NCBI GenBank assembly: GCA_046262315.1
Contig: JBHEMZ010000132.1
Location: 1-64,000 of the forward strand
DNA: 64,000 bases
DNA from: JACVRM01 sp046262315
GTDB lineage: Bacteria > Actinomycetota > Thermoleophilia > Gaiellales > Gaiellaceae
Direction of reading: 5' to 3'
Notes under the pieces: generated by a model
Told to the model about the DNA's origin: nothing
What the model saw: the letters and a program-made list of their open reading frames with translations, nothing else
The model's database searches: none
Made by a program: the position numbers and the translations under genes
Shown: one piece after another, positions 61,551 to 64,000 of the stretch
How the letters are laid out: each line of letters begins with the position of its first letter
Numbering within the stretch: the first letter of the stretch is position 1

Positions 61551-62897
61551 TCAGCGCGCCTGCTTGATGCGCGCGGTCAGTTCTTGCACGAGGTTGTACA
61601 CAGAGCGGTCTTCACGGATGAGGCGCGTGATCTTTGACGTCGCGTGGATGACGGTCGTGTGGTCGCGACCGCCGAACTCGCGGCCGATCTTCGGTAGTGA
61701 AGAGTCGGTCAGCTCACGCGAGAGGTACATCGCCACCTGCCGTGGGTAGACGATGTTTTGCGACCGTTTGTCGCTGCAGAGCTCGTCCCGGGAGATGCCG
61801 AAGCGGTCCGAGACGGTCTCCTGAATGCGTTCGATCGAGACTGCAGCCGCCTCACCGTCGGGAAAGACGTCGCGGAGCACGTCCTGGGCGAGGTCGACGG
61901 TTATTGGACGACCGGTCAGCGACGCGAATGCGACTACGCGGGTCAGCGCCCCCTCGAGTTCGCGGATGTTCGTCGAGGCCCGCCCAGCGACGAACGTCAG
62001 GAGCTGCGGGTCAGGGATGTGGGTGCTCTCCGTCTTGACCTTCTTGCGCAGAATGGCGATTCGCGTCTCGAGGTCGGGTGGTTGGATGTCCGTGATCAGG
62101 CCCCACTCGAAGCGCGATCGCAGGCGGTGCTCCAGCGTGGAAAGCTCGCGCGGCGGGCGATCGGACGACAGCACGATCTGCCTGCCGGCCTCGTAGAGCG
62201 TGTTGAACGTATGGAAGAACTCTTCCTGGATTCGCTCGCGCCCTTCCAGGAACTGGATGTCGTCCACGAGCAGCACGTCGTACGTGCGGTAACGCTGTTT
62301 GAAGCCCTCGATTCGCTTGTCGCGCAGAGAGTTGATGAAATCGTTCGTGAACGTCTCGCTTGTGACGTAGCGGACGGTCATCCCGGAGGCGTTCTCGGCG
62401 ACGTACTGGCCCACCGCCTGAAGTAGATGGGTCTTGCCGAGACCCGTGCCGCCGTAGATGAAGAGCGGGTTGTAGGCCTGCGCCGGCGCTTCCGCCACAG
62501 CGAGGGCGGCGGCGTGCGCGAAGCGGTTCGACGAACCAATGACGAAGGAGTCGAAGGTGTACTTCCTGTTCAAGCCTTCGACCGTGCGCTGCGCGGGTGG
62601 GCGCTGCACTGCGGCGCGGTCGGGCGGCACCGACTCCTCGTCTACGGCCAGCTCGACCGCCAGCTCGAGACCGGTCGCCTCGCGAACACACGTGCGAATG
62701 AGGTGTAGGAAGTGGCCCTCGATCCAATCGCGCGTGAAGTCGTTCGGCACCCCGAGCGTGAAGCTCGATTCAGTGAGCTCGCCCCCTCCGACTTCTGCAA
62801 ACCACGTTTGGTAGGTGGTGTCGTTGAGGGACTCATGCAGACGTCGCGACACCTCTGCCCAGAGGCTGCCCGCTGTTAGTTCTTGCTGCCCCTCCAC
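61551..62897 (-). CDS. dnaA: Chromosomal replication initiator DnaA
   Basis: 448 aa from GTG 62897. Domain I at residues 1-90 (LWAEVSRRLHESLNDTTYQTWF), a very short domain II, AAA+ domain III starting NRKYTFDSFVIGSSNRFAHAAALAVAE, with Walker A GGTGLGKTHLL, Walker B LLVDDIQFLEGRE and sensor SSDRPPRELSTLEHRLRSRFEWGL. Domain IV ends with CSDKRSQNIVYPRQVAMYLSRELTDSSLPKIGREFGGRDHTTVIHATSKI, the DnaA signature. The domain II linker is much shorter than in Streptomyces. Confidence 0.97.
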   Translation of the reverse strand: MEGQQELTAGSLWAEVSRRLHESLNDTTYQTWFAEVGGGELTESSFTLGVPNDFTRDWIEGHFLHLIRTCVREATGLELAVELAVDEESVPPDRAAVQRPPAQRTVEGLNRKYTFDSFVIGSSNRFAHAAALAVAEAPAQAYNPLFIYGGTGLGKTHLLQAVGQYVAENASGMTVRYVTSETFTNDFINSLRDKRIEGFKQRYRTYDVLLVDDIQFLEGRERIQEEFFHTFNTLYEAGRQIVLSSDRPPRELSTLEHRLRSRFEWGLITDIQPPDLETRIAILRKKVKTESTHIPDPQLLTFVAGRASTNIRELEGALTRVVAFASLTGRPITVDLAQDVLRDVFPDGEAAAVSIERIQETVSDRFGISRDELCSDKRSQNIVYPRQVAMYLSRELTDSSLPKIGREFGGRDHTTVIHATSKITRLIREDRSVYNLVQELTARIKQAR

Positions 62898-63161
62898 GCG
62901 GTTGGCCGAATCCCCTCACTTGCGAAACGAGCGGCCGAGCATAGCAGCGCTCCCGACACTTCACAGCGCACCCCCGGCCCGCGAGCAAGCGCAATTTGCA
63001 GGTATTTCTAGTTGTCCCCAGGTCCCTCAACAGGTGTGGAAAGAGTCCGCCGCCGGTGCCGGTTGCGCCCTCCCTCTCCTTCCGCCGGGGTGTGGAAAAC
63101 GTCCGCGGGAGGGCCTGCTCTATACTCAACCGGCCGAGTGCTCCGAGCGCCGGTCTCGACT
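62898..63161. promoter_or_regulatory. dnaA-rpmH divergent spacer with DnaA-box-like sites and an rpmH -10
   Basis: 264 bp without a gene. DnaA-box-like sites: TTGTCCCCA (63012-63020, plus strand), CTTTCCACA (63035-63043, minus) and TTTTCCACA (63091-63099, minus). TATACT (63121-63126) fits the -10 of an rpmH promoter; no clear -35 is seen. Boxes on both sides of dnaA suggest autoregulation or a two-part origin. Confidence 0.5.
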
Positions 63162-63296
63162 ATGAAACGGACGTACCAGCCCAACGTGCGCAGGCGCAAG
63201 CGGAAGCACGGTTTCCGTGCGCGGATGGCGACTCGCGCAGGCCGCGCGGTCCTCAAACGGCGCCGCGCCCGCGGGCGCAAGCGCCTCTCGGCCTGA
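63162..63296 (+). CDS. rpmH: 50S ribosomal protein L34
   Basis: 44 aa from ATG 63162: MKRTYQPNVRRRKRKHGFRA, then RMATRAGRAVLKRRRARGRKRLSA, the standard L34 sequence and length. The open frame extends 50 codons upstream but L34 starts at this Met in all bacteria I know. First gene of rpmH-rnpA-yidD-yidC. Confidence 0.97.
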   Translation: MKRTYQPNVRRRKRKHGFRARMATRAGRAVLKRRRARGRKRLSA

Positions 63297-63322
63297 TCGC
63301 TGCGGCATCCTCCACCACGCCC

Positions 63323-63673
63323 GTGCAGCGCCGGCACCGCCTCTCCCGCTCGCGCGACTTCGACGCCGTCTACCGGCGCGGCCAGTCGGTTTCGACGCGC
63401 TTCCTCGTCCTGTACTGGTTCGATCGTGGCGAGGAAGCGGGCGAGTCTGCGCGCGTGGGGATCGCCGTTCCTCGCAAGGTGGGCGGCGCGGTGGTGCGCA
63501 ACCGTGTGAAGCGCCTGCTGCGAGAAGCGTGGCCGGTGCTCCTCGCCGATGTACCACCCGGCCGCGACTTCGTGGTCGTGGCGCGTCCCGGGTTCGCCGA
63601 GGCGGCCGAGGCGAACGGGCTCGAGTGGGTGCGCGAGCGGGTGCGCGAGGCGCTCGGCAAGGCCTCGGCATGA
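63323..63673 (+). CDS. rnpA: Ribonuclease P protein component
   Basis: 116 aa from GTG 63323 (VQRRHRLSRSRDFDAVYRRGQSVSTRFLVLYWF). The RNA-binding motif VRNRVKRLLREAW and ARVGIAVPRKVGGAV are intact. A CTG at 63293 overlapping the rpmH stop is in frame too but adds a non-conserved extension. It binds the RNase P RNA to mature tRNA 5' ends. Confidence 0.95.
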   Translation: MQRRHRLSRSRDFDAVYRRGQSVSTRFLVLYWFDRGEEAGESARVGIAVPRKVGGAVVRNRVKRLLREAWPVLLADVPPGRDFVVVARPGFAEAAEANGLEWVRERVREALGKASA

Positions 63674-63915
63674 GCAGGGGCCGCCACGCAGTGCGTGTGC
63701 TTGCCTATGCCGGCATGGGCCTCGTGCTGCTCTACCGCTACACGCTCGGCACGCTCTTCCCCGCCTCCTGCAAGTACCACCCGTCCTGTTCGCGTTACGC
63801 ATTCGCGGCGCTGCGGGAGCACGGCTTTCTGCGCGGGAGCGGGCTCGCCGCCTGGCGCCTGGCGCGCTGCAATCCGTGGAGCCGCGGCGGATTCGATCCG
63901 GTGAGGCCGCGGTGA
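63670..63915 (+). CDS. yidD: Membrane protein insertion efficiency factor YidD
   Basis: 81 aa from ATG 63670 (ATGA overlap with rnpA). LLYRYTLGTLFPASCKYHPSCSRYAFAALREHGFLRGSGLAAWRLARCNPWSRGGFDPV carries all three conserved YidD Cys (CKYHPSCSRY, RCNPW). A peripheral membrane protein assisting YidC. Confidence 0.95.
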   Translation: MSRGRHAVRVLAYAGMGLVLLYRYTLGTLFPASCKYHPSCSRYAFAALREHGFLRGSGLAAWRLARCNPWSRGGFDPVRPR

Positions 63916-64000
63916 TCATCGCCGCCGTGCTCGACCCGCTCGAGCAGCCGCTCACCTGGCTCCTGGAGCACCTGCACAGCGACCTCGCCCTGCCATGGGC
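63912..64000 (+). CDS. yidC: Membrane protein insertase YidC, N-terminal fragment cut by the window end
   Basis: GTG 63912 overlaps the yidD stop (GTGA) and begins VIIAAVLDPLEQPLTWLLEH, LHSDLALPW, matching the start of Gram-positive type YidC/Oxa1 proteins just before TM1. Only about 29 codons are visible; identity rests mainly on position after rpmH-rnpA-yidD. Confidence 0.8.
   Translation, partial: MIIAAVLDPLEQPLTWLLEHLHSDLALPW

Overview
The window is about 64 kb of high-GC, densely packed DNA from a Gram-positive type bacterium. It includes the chromosomal replication-origin neighbourhood (rnpA-rpmH / dnaA-dnaN-recF-DUF721-gyrB-gyrA). The gene content (DUF721 between recF and gyrB, MMPL and double-GNAT proteins, an ECF42-type sigma locus, a short biotin ligase, DPM1-like mannosyltransferase, no outer-membrane genes) points to Actinomycetota. 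My guess is the Thermoleophilia/Gaiellales side rather than Streptomyces or Mycobacterium; this is inference, not a measured placement. No rRNA, tRNA or CRISPR array was recognised.

Layout. 0-2.8 kb: end of a nucleotide-sugar cluster (non-hydrolysing epimerase, Gfo/Idh/MocA oxidoreductase, hexapeptide acyltransferase), arranged like the WbpI-WbpB-WbpD steps of diacetamido-uronate synthesis. 2.8-7.7 kb: secreted subtilase, SpoIID-like protein and a transmembrane Ser/Thr kinase. 7.7-11.5 kb: dTDP-rhamnose genes (rmlB, and rmlDCA on the other strand) interrupted by a Y1 (RAYT) transposase with palindromic repeats. 11.6-21.7 kb: MMPL transporter, M23 peptidase, two half-length TauE proteins, otsB, polX, polyprenol-P-mannose synthase, thioredoxin and a lone OppB-type permease. 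21.7-24.8 kb: thiamine operon thiD-thiM-thiE-thiL under a clear TPP riboswitch. 25-30 kb: frameshifted methyltransferase, MrfA-like helicase, and an ECF42/DGPF locus broken by several one-base indels. 30-36.6 kb: NDH-2, GNAT, Nif3-like protein and LigD. 36.6-47.8 kb: accA-accD, an arginase-fold protein, three tandem double-GNAT paralogues, a HAD hydrolase, and the FAS-II operon fabZ-fabH-fabD-fabG-fabF, with birA divergent. 48.4-53.6 kb: secreted amidase, NfeD-slipin pair and galT. 53.6-64 kb: the gyrase/origin block, then rpmH-rnpA-yidD-yidC running off the end.

How it works together. Most genes sit in tightly coupled strings with 4-nt ATGA/GTGA overlaps, so translational coupling appears to be the main mode of operon expression. 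Cell-envelope synthesis (rhamnose, Wbp-type sugar, polyprenol mannose, fatty acids, peptidoglycan hydrolases) dominates the accessory part. The less ordinary signals are: four genes, including gyrA and recF, whose only family-consistent start codon is CTG; a RAYT with three near-identical REP-like elements, all in divergent promoter regions; hairpins that overlap the starts of gyrB and gyrA; and the ECF42 locus, where three pairs of opposite one-base indels each restore the frame.
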